This document shows, piece by piece, positions 1 to 8,221 of a stretch of 10,768 nucleotides of DNA. Below the pieces are notes generated by a model. That model was not told where the DNA came from, did not search any database, and saw nothing but the letters and a program-made list of their open reading frames with translations. The stretch's first letter is position 1. Every line of letters starts with the position of its first letter. The translations under genes and the position numbers were made by a program. This DNA is from Hymenopellis radicata (taxonomy: Eukaryota; Basidiomycota; Agaricomycetes; Agaricales; Physalacriaceae). The DNA lies in the NCBI GenBank assembly GCA_015501595.1, contig JADNRX010001351.1, positions 1-10,768 of the forward strand, in the 5' to 3' direction.

Positions 1-1
1 A

Positions 2-1390
2 TGGAGAAACCAAGGCGGATTTCCGGTTAATGCGCGCACTTGCAAACACCTCAAGGAGCTCCTCGGCGATTCCTACGAGATCGCGCGTCTCAAGCTCAAG
101 AACCCTGACGGACCCGCACCCACCTCGTCCAAGGCCAAGTCGAAGCCGGCTAGCAAATCCAAGCCCGCTAGCAAGACTGCTAAGCCGGCGAGCAAAGCCA
201 GCAAGCCAGCCAGCAAGGGCGCGAGGACTCCCAGCAAGAGAAAGCGCGGTCAGGACGATGACGACGAAGATGACGACGAAGAGGACGAGGACGAGGACGG
301 ACAACCGGCCAAAAAGACGCGTACACAGCCTGCGAGAAAGAAGAAGAGCGACGACGATGATGACTCGGGGCCCACAGCGTACAAGGCTGCTCCTGAACTG
401 CTCTTAGCCAACAAATGGGATATCGAGAAGGGTCCCGATCCGACAGGGTGGCTTATTTCCGAGAAGTTGGATGGCGTTCGGTATGCGGGCTCTTCATATC
501 AAGTGTTTCTCCTAATTCGTGCTCAGGACCTATTACGACGGCAAGCAAATGTACAGTCGCCTCGGAAATCCCTTCACGCCTCCCAAATGGTTCCTCGACA
601 GTATGTATCGCCACCGCCTATCTAAAACAATTTGTTGAACCCCCACCTAGAACTGCCAAGGACGTGACGCTCGATGGCGAGCTCTTCAGCGGACGAGGAA
701 AATTCCAGGATACTATATCCATCGTCAAGACCGTGAACTCGCCGCACTGGAAGGATATCACGTTCCAGGTATTCGACATTCCCTCCAAGGGCGACGAGCC
801 GTTCGAGAAGCGGATTAAACACCTGGAGCGATTGTTTGGCGAGAAAGGCACGCATGCGTCTGATAAAGTCGAGGTAGTCGAGCACATCGCCGCCAAAAGC
901 CGGGAGCATGTTCTCGAGGAGCTCAAGAAGGTGGAGACTCTCGGTGGCGAAGGCTTGATGCTCCGCAAGCCTGGCTCACGATACGAAGGACGTCGATCTG
1001 CCACTCTGCTCAAAGTCAAGGTTTGTGCTCGTCTATTACTGGGTTTATTTTTAATCCTCACGGTGGTCATAGACATTCTACGACGCCGAGGCCATCGTGA
1101 CTGGACATAACGAAGGCCACGGTCGCAACGTCGGCGTCTGTGGGGCGCTTCTATGCAAAATGGAGTCTGGAAAGGCATTCAAGGTCGGCTCGGGCTTGAA
1201 CGACAAGCAGCGCAAGAACCCGCCCAAGGTTGGGACCATTATCACGTATCGGTTCCAGGAGCTTACGCGCGACGGGGTGCCGCGGTTCCCCACGTTCGTC
1301 GGAGAAGCCGTGGACAAGGACGAGCCCAAGGATGCAGAGGTACCCGAGCATAGGAAGCCTGGGGCGAAGCCTGATGCGGACGATGAATGA
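2..1390 (+). CDS. ATP-dependent DNA ligase with SWIM-like zinc finger, 5'-partial, 4 exons
   Basis: Seals DNA nicks through a ligase-adenylate on an active-site lysine. The frame is open from base 2, so the start lies upstream of the window. Exons are 2-480, 527-604, 651-1020 and 1073-1390, giving 414 residues plus stop TGA. Residues 1-18 hold TCKHL preceded by a WRNQ segment, which resembles the C-terminal half of a SWIM-type CxC...CxH zinc finger (established family knowledge). Residues about 44-121 form a linker with four KPASK repeats, basic clusters and an acidic run, probably nuclear. The nucleotidyltransferase domain follows: motif I EKLDGVR (Lys155 expected to be adenylated), LDGELF (motif III), VFDI (IIIa), GGEGLMLR (IV) and LLKVK (V). 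The C-terminal OB fold runs from DAEAIVTGHNEG to FPTFVG. This pattern fits the compact ligases with an OB_2-type domain rather than ligase I or IV. The splice site at 601/605 is uncertain. Confidence 0.9.
143..217 (+). repeat. Coding minisatellite: four KPASK repeats in the ligase linker
   Basis: Four KPASK units lie at residues 48-52, 54-58, 61-65 and 68-72 of the partial ligase, encoded by variants of AAGCCxGCxAGCAA. Such simple Lys/Pro/Ala/Ser tails are typical of disordered, DNA-binding or nuclear-targeting linkers and often vary in copy number between strains (inference). Confidence 0.8.
481..526 (+). other. Ligase intron 1 (46 nt)
   Basis: The donor is GTATGC, a CTAAT branch-like motif lies near 512, and the acceptor is GCTCAG. 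Splicing splits the Arg codon that ends motif I (CG|G) and continues as TYYDGKQMYS, which matches the expected ligase sequence after motif I. Confidence 0.85.
605..650 (+). other. Ligase intron 2 (46 nt; donor ambiguous)
   Basis: The acceptor CACCTAG at 650 is clear. A strong donor GTATGT begins at 601, but using it breaks the frame by one base. The weaker GTATCG at 605 keeps the frame and gives FLDSITAKDVTLDGE. With 605 the four exons total 1245 nt, divisible by three; with 601 they do not. Confidence 0.6.
1021..1072 (+). other. Ligase intron 3 (52 nt)
   Basis: The donor is GTTTGT and the acceptor GTCATAG, in phase 0. It joins the motif V segment LLKVK to TFYDAEAIVTGH at the start of the OB domain, and the frame is open on both sides. 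Confidence 0.85.
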
Positions 1391-2152
1391 ACGACATTTT
1401 CTTTACTCATACTCGACTTCTGTATATACCACTGGACAGTACAGTACCTTTGCCTGGACATCTCTTATACCGTATGATATCAATCAGATCCATTTCTCCT
1501 CTATGTTGGGTGGGATTGTGGCGACGGGCTGATACACTCGGTCTAACGTTTACAAGATTTCTTTGGAAAACATAGCATGCTAGGCCTCGGCCAGTTTGGA
1601 AAACAAGGCGCTGTAGTTGAGTCCGCCTCGGCCACAAATTTCATAAGAAGCCCGAGTTGATTATTGTCACAGGAGCACTTGCCCACCATGAGAACCCCGA
1701 GCAATCCGATGGAGAAATTTCCCCTACGCCACACGCAATTAACACTGACGCGAGCATGTGTATTCTTGCCCACCTGTTCAGTGGGAAAATCTCAGCGGAA
1801 GCGACACATCAACAACGGACACGGATACATTGACCATTGGATGGGAACCACGCATTCCTTGCTACATGGGTAGGCACCATCAGACCAAAATATCGTTGCT
1901 ACGCCACACGAAGTAGGACTTCAGCGATGACGAACAAACCGTAATGATCATTCCCTGGTCACCAAACGCCACATCAAAGCATTTCCATTTGGACTGCAAA
2001 GAACGGGGCTAAGGTCAGAGCCCTAAAGTCTTAGAAACAGCGACATATCTCAAAACGCAGTTTCATTTGACTTTAACAAATCCGTTGAGCAATTACGGTT
2101 CAATACACATCGCTTCACATATCTATCTGTGGCTACTATCACTACTAGGGGT
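1391..2152. other. Intergenic 3' flanks of two convergent genes; no gene seen
   Basis: This stretch separates the ligase stop from the stop of the minus-strand secreted-protein gene, so it should hold both 3' untranslated regions and terminators. Open stretches here reach at most 76 codons, overlap in several frames and have no recognisable domains. No tRNA, repeat or hairpin of note was found. Confidence 0.6.
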
Positions 2153-2530
2153 TTAAAAGACCGCAACGCTCTCCCAATTGAACCTGCGACCAACAAACAA
2201 ACATCATTAGACATTAGTTCCACTTCATCAAACAAAGTTCACTTACCCGACAGGCGCGTTTGAACATCCAGAGCCGCCACCAAGCACCGATTGCGCGCCA
2301 TTAGTGCAAGCATCGTGCTGCCCGCCGGATTCGAAGAACTGGATTTGACTGGGGACACCAGAATAACCGATTGACTTGACCGACGCGCCGCCGAGAGTGA
2401 GACATTCGTTGGACGATGCGCCGCTGCTGAAGACGAGGGAGCCGGTGCAGTCGGCCCCGGCGAAGCCGTTGATTTGGGCCGACATCGCCAGAGAGGCGGA
2501 GGCGAGGAGAACGAAGACGTTGAATTGCAT
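2153..2530 (-). CDS. Small secreted cysteine-containing protein, 2 exons
   Basis: The predicted protein has 104 residues. The start ATG at 2530 opens a signal peptide, MQFNVFVLLASASLAMSA, with likely cleavage after SxA near residue 18. The mature part begins QINGFAGADCTGSLVF and has four cysteines (about residues 28, 43, 75 and 89), many Gly/Ser residues and no transmembrane segment, so it should be secreted with perhaps two disulfides. Without splicing the frame stops after NAPVG, but a textbook donor GTAAGT lies exactly there. Splicing 2246-2184 (63 nt) adds FNWESVAVF, a plausible final beta strand, before TAA. Such orphan small secreted proteins are common in mushroom-forming fungi; no enzymatic motif is visible. 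It is convergent with the ligase gene and has its own TATA-like promoter. Confidence 0.75.
2184..2246 (-). other. Intron of the secreted-protein gene (63 nt)
   Basis: The donor is GTAAGT, a CTAAT motif is in the middle, and the acceptor is GGTCGCAG preceded by a TG-rich tract. It joins a split GG|G glycine codon in phase 2 and leaves a 10-codon last exon ending in TAA at 2153. Confidence 0.65.
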
Positions 2531-2540
2531 GATGTAGCTT

Positions 2541-2612
2541 CTAAATGACCGAAAAAAAGTGGGGTGAGTTGAAAAAGGTGGGTGCAGGGGAGGATTGGAG
2601 AGGAGAGCTGAC
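2541..2612 (-). other. Possible 5'-UTR intron upstream of the secreted-protein start
   Basis: On the minus strand, GTCAGC follows CCAG at 2612, and CTCAC, a long T/C tract and ATTTAG follow, ending ten bases before the start ATG. A leader intron of 72 nt would fit. The same C/T-rich tract could instead be the usual pyrimidine-rich core promoter, so the call is tentative. Confidence 0.35.
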
Positions 2613-2660
2613 CTGGTTGAAGGTGCAAGAGGAGCTGAGTGAAAACCCTCGAGAAGGACG

Positions 2661-2670
2661 GGTATTTGTA
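2661..2670 (-). promoter_or_regulatory. TATA-like box of the secreted-protein gene
   Basis: TACAAATACC on the minus strand lies about 130 bases before the start ATG and is followed by a C/T-rich leader. With a leader intron of about 70 nt this distance is normal for a fungal TATA promoter. Confidence 0.4.
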
Positions 2671-2767
2671 TGTTTCCTGTGCCAAATTGTCGTAACGAAT
2701 ACGTTGTCATCGCACGCATATTGGAATGTGAGGATCATCAGCTCAGTAGGGAGGGGGTTCGTGGGTA

Positions 2768-2795
2768 CAGACGCGCCTACGCTTGAAGGCGTCTG
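2768..2795. repeat. GC-rich inverted repeat upstream of the secreted-protein gene
   Basis: CAGACG and CGTCTG form outer arms and CCT/AGG inner pairs, with a two-base bulge and an eight-base loop. It lies about 100 bp upstream of the TATA-like box. It could be a binding site or one of the scattered small hairpins seen in this window. Confidence 0.4.
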
Positions 2796-3060
2796 GATAC
2801 GGTGTTCAAGGCCGCATGAGGATGTCGTCGCTGGGTATCATGAGTACATCCTCAATGTCAACAAGCATTGCGGAAGACTTACCGAGCAACGCCGTCGTTG
2901 TTCGAACCGAGGAAAAGTCAAGTCCGACGTCGACACTCGCCAAAATACAACTTCTAAGAACAAAAGGTCAACTGGGTAAGAATAGACTTAAATTTGAAAA
3001 GCCCACCATGGCGTGACGAGAGCGCGCTGGTCCTCCACGTCGTTTGAGACGGTTCACAAC

Positions 3061-3275
3061 AATAAATACCCGCCATCCATATGCTCCACCCGCCGCCTTG
3101 AAGTTGAGGATCATCCCGACCTCCCGCCCCCCACTCGCGCCACGTCTTGCGGGTTCGGCACATGTCGTAGGACCCCGACGATTGCTTCTCCTCCATGGTA
3201 CAGCCTTTAGATTCCTCCGACTCCAGTCGTCATACGCCCTCCCACTCTCATCTAACGGATAAGATCAGCTTATGA
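3061..3275 (+). CDS. Possible start of an unrecognised plus-strand gene
   Basis: AATAAATA at 3061 resembles a TATA box and is followed by a C-rich leader and an ATG at 3195 in the context CTCCATGG. The frame reads MVQPLDSSDSSRHTPSHSHL and stops at TGA 3273-3275 after 26 residues. No good donor was found to link it to the next open stretch (3325-3495, reading VLCVGVHNPDVARYIVTSGD in part). It may be a short non-functional reading frame. Confidence 0.2.
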
Positions 3276-3634
3276 AGGAATTGGGCAAATTTAACAGTCT
3301 CACCTTCGCATGACAACACAGTCAGCGATGTCCCCTCTGGGTAAAGACGGTCCTTCAGTCGTCAGCCCTCGACGCGTCCTCTGCGTCGGGGTTCACAATC
3401 CGGACGTCGCGCGCTACATCGTAACGTCAGGCGATCCCCAGTCATACGCAGCAAGTCCAGTGGCAGATAGAAACGATGTAGCTGGCCCATCATGAGAAGT
3501 ACCGTCGTTGTTGATTCCTGAAGGGATTCAAAGACTGGATAATGTCATTAGTACAAGGGAGTTCACGTCAACTTTGACCAAAGACCAACCATAAAAGAGA
3601 CGCCGTCCATACTCCGTACAAGGCGTCAATGGGA

Positions 3635-4145
3635 TCAAGGCCATGCAATCGTGAAGCGGCTATAGCGCTCGCAGGTTGTCCTTGAAACGCGGTCCCAAGA
3701 CGTATCCTTCGGGATGTGGCGGCGGTCTTGGTCAAGACGGCCGTTCGGGGTAGTAATATGTCGGCCTCCAGTATCGGGAGCAGCCTTGTCATCGCCGCCT
3801 TCCCACCGGCACGAAGCCAAATGGGACAAGGACGCGTCGCGAAGACAACGTCCCGAACGTCGGCCAGCGACAAACAAGGCATCCCGCAGTCCGAAGTTCT
3901 GTCATAAACATCAGCAAAGCCTGAGCAAAGAATCAACGTGGTATACTTACAATGTAAGACCGAATATCCACGTTCGTCGGCGCTGGTTCAGACGAGCGCG
4001 CCAGAATAAGTCGTCGTCGGGGGGTTCGTGTCCATGGCGATAATGGTGTGAATCTAGAACGACGTTAAAGAATGGGGGAGTAGAAAGAGCACAAGAGAAC
4101 GAACCTTCCAAGCTCAAAACAAGTTCCCGACAGCCTGCTCGACAT
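3635..4145 (-). CDS. Unrecognised three-exon gene, 135 residues (candidate)
   Basis: The exons are 4145-4105, 4053-3951 and 3898-3635. Introns of 51 nt (GTTCGT...TTCTAG) and 52 nt (GTAAGT...GACAG) match the window's typical intron length. The ATG at 4145 opens MSSRLSGTCFELG. The split codon AG|A then continues FTPLSPWTRTPRRRLILARS, and phase-0 splicing after VDIRSYI joins NFGLRDALFVAGRR, ending ...FTIAWP and a TGA. All junction phases agree. The protein is hydrophilic and Arg/Asp-rich, with no signal peptide, membrane segment or motif I recognise. Against it: the last exon region is also open in a second minus frame and partly on the plus strand, so the choice rests on splice phase alone. The ATG follows a CAG, so it could be an internal Met after another intron. 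Confidence 0.35.
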
Positions 4146-4432
4146 CTGGTAAAAGGATGGGGGGTGAGTAGGGATTATAACGGTCCAGAAGGCGACGAAC
4201 CAAGGAGGAAATAGCAGGCGGAAATAATCAAGGAAGCCGGGCGCGACAATGTCGTCCACATCGCGCTGGACAGCGTACACAAAAAATCTGAAAAATGTTG
4301 TCAGCGGGCTAATTGACGACGACAACAAACAAACAGACATACTAGAGCGTGATAGGGCGACAGAAAAGGCGCTGAGGGAGGACCGCAGTGAGCGAGGAAA
4401 TCAACGATGATGGTGGGAAGAAGGAAACGGAC

Positions 4433-4801
4433 CTGTCACCATCACGATGTCGGTCACGTTATAAATGTGTCGGGAACGCGCTGGCGAGAGCGGCGACGAC
4501 GACACAGAGGGACACAATAGTAGAAGGAAACTAGGAGATGATGAGGTAGAGTACGGCCATGTAGACCCAAGTAAGACTAGTGGGGGAGGAGGGAAGAATG
4601 GGAGAGAGGGAATGATGGGCTCTAACCAAATCCCATCGCCTTTTATCCAGGTTTCCCGCCCCCAAAGGTCCATCAGAGACGAAAATACATCCGGGTAGTC
4701 AACCGCAAACCGTGCGCGACCGTCGGACAACAGGAAGTCTTTCCAATATTCGGGCGCATTCTGCCCCGCCACACAATCTCGCTTGTTGTCGATTTGCCGC
4801 C
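4433..4801 (-). CDS. Unrecognised coding fragment, 2 exons (possible pseudogene)
   Basis: The exons are 4801-4627 and 4530-4433, joined across a 96-nt intron (GTTAGA...CTCCTAG). The first reads in part AGQNAPEYWKDFLLSDGR and then FAVDYPDVFSSLMDLWG, which is acidic, aromatic and protein-like. The second gives FLLLLCPSVSSS and HIYNVTDIVMVT. Upstream, after a 117-nt gap with GTAAGT and GTACAG ends, the phase-matching frame reads LEDGKVAIVHSGGG but meets a TGA at 4952-4954 with no ATG after it. Downstream exons could not be joined in frame. Either exons are missed or this is a decayed gene. I do not recognise the family. Confidence 0.3.
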
Positions 4802-4954
4802 CTGTACAAAAGACAGCGAAGCGGATATGAACACAGTAAGTGTAATAACTGAACTTTGAGATAGTCAGACCTCAAGACACGTAGTGAACCGAAGCAAATG
4901 AAACTTACCTCCTCCTCCAGAATGCACTATTGCGACTTTCCCGTCCTCGAGTCA

Positions 4955-6380
4955 AGCTTCCAGGAGCCAAACCACCGGAATTAGGTGAAAGGTCTACCCC
5001 TGAGAATCTGATGGGAGTCATACTGGAGCGCCTGGGCACGGAGCTAATGAAAACTTACAGATTGGACTTTTCACCCGGATGGGCGCAACGCTTCGCGTTG
5101 CCAATTAAACCCTTTCGAGAACGGAGCAAGACATCCGGTGACGTTCTGATATCATGTCATATCAGTAAGCACAAAATCACGGCCGTTGAAACACGGAAAA
5201 GGTACGAACCTTTTCAGCATACGAGTGACACAGCGCGAATCGCGTGTTAACGTTGAATTGATGTCCTGCAGAAATGAGTAAATAGTCGCAGATAGTGTAT
5301 TCAGGGTATATACACCTAATACAGTTGTCAGACTTAATAACAGAGAGCGGGAAACGAGTTTTAGCCAAAGTTTTCGCAGGGACGGAGGAGGAAGACGACC
5401 ACTGGCGTCATTTCCCCGCATCCGAGGTCGACTAGATAAGATCATTGATGCCCCAGAGACGTCATAGGGTTCCGGAAATCCTCGTGCTATCGATGTGCAG
5501 GGTCCTAGACGCCTCCCAGAGCGTCTGACGCGAAAAGTCGGCTTCAGGACGTGTTCTCAGGCTCAGCGACCATCGGAATGTGCCTTACGTGAGTCAAACA
5601 GCAATCTCCAGGTAAAGTCAAGGTCGCCAGATGCCAGAGAGAGTGGGAGGACACGACGGCGCGTTGGTGTAAGCGCCTTGGACTCGGACATGTGGTGGTT
5701 CGAGTTCAAGGGATCTCGATCACTTGGGGATACCAGCTCCGTATAGCCACATTCAATCATGATGTTTTGCCGCTTACTCCGAGCAGATTGGACGCCTGGA
5801 ACGTTTGTAGGACTTGCGTTACCCGCTCACAAAGCAGAGCGAACCCCCATTGGAGAATGCTTGAAATCAACTTGGCGAGCCGACGGACATCAACTCCAGG
5901 GTGTATTCTATGACTCACGAAAGTTTTTACGGCCGTCTGATGGCGTCGTCTAAAGAAGTTTTCATGGGACGTTTCGGGGATACTTACTTCTCCGTAAGAG
6001 TCAGGAGGTCGAGTATCTTCATGTGTGTCTTTTGCCCGACTTTGGGTGATTCTCATGTTATAGTAGTATCTTGTCCTAGACACTAGGAGGTATTTTGACG
6101 GTGGTAGAGAGCCTCAACGACGTTGAATTCTCGATATACACTTTTGCCGATTATGCTACGTATCATCTTCTAAGTCTACGGTAAGTAATTTGACTACATA
6201 CTGTTCATTCTCAGGCAATTAGAGATTTAAGGAGTTTATATTTCATTAGAACGTAGGTAGGACAGGCGATCTAGAAGACTACGTGCTCTAAATGGAAAGT
6301 CTACGGTCATACCTGGTCCCAAGTCTCCCTCGTCGCATTCATCATTCCTGCCGGCTCATTATTATTAACAGAGCGAAACG
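4955..6380. other. No assignable gene; scattered short open stretches
   Basis: Short open stretches of up to about 100 codons occur on both strands (for example 4930-5250 plus and 5152-5445 minus), but none has a convincing start, stop and splice set. A minus-strand exon-like piece at about 5270-5213 reads GHQFNVNTRFALCHSYAEK between TGCAG and GTTCGT. The 6080-6370 portion is AT-richer and has no open frame of note. Confidence 0.4.
5085..5101. repeat. Perfect 7-bp stem with a three-base loop
   Basis: GCAACGC-TTC-GCGTTGC; on the minus strand the loop is GAA. It has the same stem-GAA-stem form as the hairpins of the 6.4-8.4 kb array but lies over 1 kb away from it. Confidence 0.6.
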
Positions 6381-6466
6381 CTACAGGCGGCCATGAAGCG
6401 CCCTGACAACCTAGTACAAATGAATTGGCTCCGGGGAATGATCACAACAATGTTGGATGTACGTAC

Positions 6467-6914
6467 CTCATTACATCCGAAATGGACGATGGACGGTCCT
6501 GAGATTCTCCTGGTTCGCTGACAGCGGGAGAAACGAGTACTGCCTTCGTTGTATATCGCCTGGTTGATATGACCACGTCGCCGAGTTTACACGAGACTGC
6601 GCTTGAGGTGTGGCGTTGATTATTCGAAAGGCATCGTGGTCACCGCAGTGAGAAGCTCGCAGCGCCGGAAGCGCCGCTGCTCCTGCGATAAAATCGATAT
6701 TGAAGTAGGTCCTGGCCGAATGATTTAGCGACATGATCAAAAAGAGGAAGGTCACCCACAAAAGTTCCGTCACCAGCTCATCCTAATGTGGGCACAAAGC
6801 CGAGGTCCGCCAGATCCAAATCGGCATCAGCGCGTATAGTTACCCGAAGGCTGTCCAAGTGAGGGATTGGTCCGTGTTCGGCTTGGAAAGGCGGCTCGAG
6901 CAGGTCGAAGGGGA
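6467..6914 (-). pseudogene. Array module A
   Basis: An open segment from about 6914 reads PFDLLEPPFQAEHGPIPHLD and then ADADLDLADLGFVPTLG before a TGA. At that point copy B reads LGRFSRELVE into its donor. The intron 6755-6683 (73 nt) is followed by a block open for 71 codons containing LRASHCGDHDAFRIINATP, ending with TAA and then GTACGTAC at 6466. The stop at LG* suggests loss of coding function here. Confidence 0.35.
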
Positions 6915-6983
6915 ATGCGGGCTTCACTTCAGAGTGAATGAGGGAGATATCGAAAGGAGACGGTAAAAGGAGACGGTACGTAC

Positions 6984-7270
6984 CGGCGGCGACGAAGGGT
7001 TCGCGTATAAGGCGGGCAACATTGAGGTTGTCGAACTGTGGCGTTGATTTTCAGAACGAGATCATGATCCTAGCAGTGAGTAGCTCGCAGCGCGAGCGCA
7101 GCGGTGGGAGCGCCGCTGCTCACTGCTGAAAGCATAATATTTAAGCAGGAATTAGGGCGAGAATACAGGAAGACCAATATAGCGTACCTCCACAAGTTCA
7201 CGGCTGAAACGTCCCAATCCGTGCATAAACCCGAGTTCCGCAAGATCCAGATCGCCATTGACGGCGGTAA
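6984..7270 (-). pseudogene. Array module B
   Basis: The first part reads VNGDLDLAELGFMHGLGRF and SRELVE up to the donor GTACGC at 7197. The intron 7197-7126 (72 nt, CTAAT branch) ends TTTCAG. The second block contains ALRATHC, a TAG stop, then DHDLVLKINAT, aligned residue for residue with DHDAFRIINAT of module A. It ends at GTACGT, first base 6983. The in-frame stop argues for a pseudogene unless the transcript is non-coding. Confidence 0.35.
7072..7127. repeat. Nested hairpin of module B
   Basis: AGCAGTGAG (7072-7080) pairs with CTCACTGCT (7119-7127), a perfect 9-bp arm. Inside, GCAGCGG/CCGCTGC pair around an eight-base loop. In module A the corresponding arms are CGCAG (6644-6648) and CTGCG (6683-6687), with GAG/CTC inside. 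The outermost pair is thus A-T in B and C-G in A, a compensating change. Confidence 0.65.
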
Positions 7271-7363
7271 TCATCCGTGGGTCGGGTCAAAGTCATAGTG
7301 TGACGATGAGTCTGATGGCGACGAGTCAGAATTCAACGAGAAAGTCGTACCAAATCCGCGCAC

Positions 7364-7584
7364 CTTTTCTGCAGAAAAAAGCCCGGCCGGCGAGGCCAGT
7401 AGACGCTGTAGTAGTGCCGATTCCGTTCAGTCATGGGCCGTGGTATTCGCTCTTCGTGTCGTGACCGTTTAAGTTTGCGTGGCGGCGAAGCCGCCTCGCG
7501 CCACCTAAGGGAAAGTCGTTAGGTCAAAGTAGCGCGGACTACAGGCCGAAACGTACCGCGGTTGATCCCAGATCTGGTGGAATC
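7364..7584 (-). repeat. Array module C1 with its 28-nt exon
   Basis: A small exon, 7584-7557 (28 nt), is followed by an intron 7556-7505 (52 nt; GTACGT donor, CCTAAC branch motif, TTAG acceptor) and a block of 141 nt. Hairpins are GGCGGC-GAA-GCCGCC at 7481-7495 and GGCC-GGCGA-GGCC at 7385-7397. In the frame aligned with C4 it reads LLASPAGLFSAEK into the donor GTGCGC, but a TGA lies a few codons upstream. Confidence 0.45.
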
Positions 7585-7635
7585 CTGATCAAGACGGGTC
7601 AGTAATTGAAGATCAAAACGAACCAAAACACGTAC

Positions 7636-7864
7636 CATTTACCCAGACCCAAAAGCCGGTCCGACGAGGACATCCCCAGCCGTCTCAGTTTCAACACTCC
7701 GTTTCCATGGCAACGGTGTCGTCTTCCTTGGTTCAAAATGCCCGTAGAGGCGGTGGCGAAGCCACCGCGCATGGCGCATTCGCACTCTGTTCTCCAATCG
7801 GCACGGAGGACCAAGGTCGTCGGGAAATCAGAACGCGCGCTATTCTGAGCAGATGAACGATAAT
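7636..7864 (-). repeat. Array module C2 with its 30-nt exon
   Basis: A small exon, 7864-7835, an intron 7834-7787 (48 nt) and a block of 151 nt ending at GTACGT (first base 7635). Hairpins are GCGGTGGC-GAA-GCCACCGC at 7750-7768 and GTCC-GACGA-GGAC at 7659-7671. The aligned frame reads HFEPRKTTPLPWKR and DVLVGPAFGSG, which parallels HFEVQNAKNGT and DGLASPARHGF of C4. A TAA before the GTACGT could be avoided by the overlapping donor GTAAAT. Confidence 0.45.
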
Positions 7865-7917
7865 CTATAGCAGCGAATAAGCGTCAAAATGCTGTAAAGA
7901 AAGGAAGAAAAACGCAC

Positions 7918-8169
7918 TTTCCCCCCCGGAATCCAAGCCTGGCCGGCGAGGCCGTCCACGCTGTTCTCATCTCCACCGCTTCGTTCTTCGCATTCAGCCC
8001 TCCAGATGTAGTTAATTCGTTTATACCACAGGCGCCGCAGGCGCCGACGAGTCGAGTCTGAATAGAAACAGATTTGTGATAGAAGTGCGCTGCATTCACA
8101 ATCAGCTCAGATATTCATGTCGCGGGGAAATCAAAACTCACAAGCTTCAGGCACGTTCGAGACCGTTAT
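7918..8169 (-). repeat. Array module C3 with its 28-nt exon
   Basis: A small exon, 8169-8142, an intron 8141-8090 (52 nt; GTGAGT...TGCAG) and a block of 172 nt ending at GTGCGT (first base 7917). Hairpins are GGCGCC-GCA-GGCGCC at 8031-8045 and GGCC-GGCGA-GGCC at 7941-7953. Spliced to C4 the frame stays open: ITVSNVPEA from the small exon, then SHFYHKSVSIQTRLVGACGA and onward to TASPARLGFRGG. Confidence 0.5.
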
Positions 8170-8221
8170 CTAACATTAAATGAGCATCAAATCCGTGAAA
8201 AAAACACGTTGAAAGACGTAC

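Noticed and set aside
618..1178. A 186-codon open frame on the minus strand, the longest single-exon reading frame of that strand in this region
   Set aside because: It lies opposite ligase exons 3 and 4 and an intron, and reads as Ser/Arg-rich antisense text. The ligase motifs on the plus strand settle the coding strand.
2545..2979. Plus-strand open frame of 144 codons upstream of the secreted-protein gene
   Set aside because: It is antisense to that gene's pyrimidine-rich leader and TATA-like box, has no motif, and its Glu/Lys/Trp-rich start is the complement of the C/T tract.
6772..6966. Plus-strand reading EVRQIQIGISAYSYPK and following residues opposite module A
   Set aside because: It looks protein-like and aligns with EFRKIQIAI opposite module B. 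However, the minus-strand frame shows at least as many synonymous changes (DLDLA(D/E)LGF) and sits next to a donor-intron pair of equal length in both copies. The strand choice is not certain.
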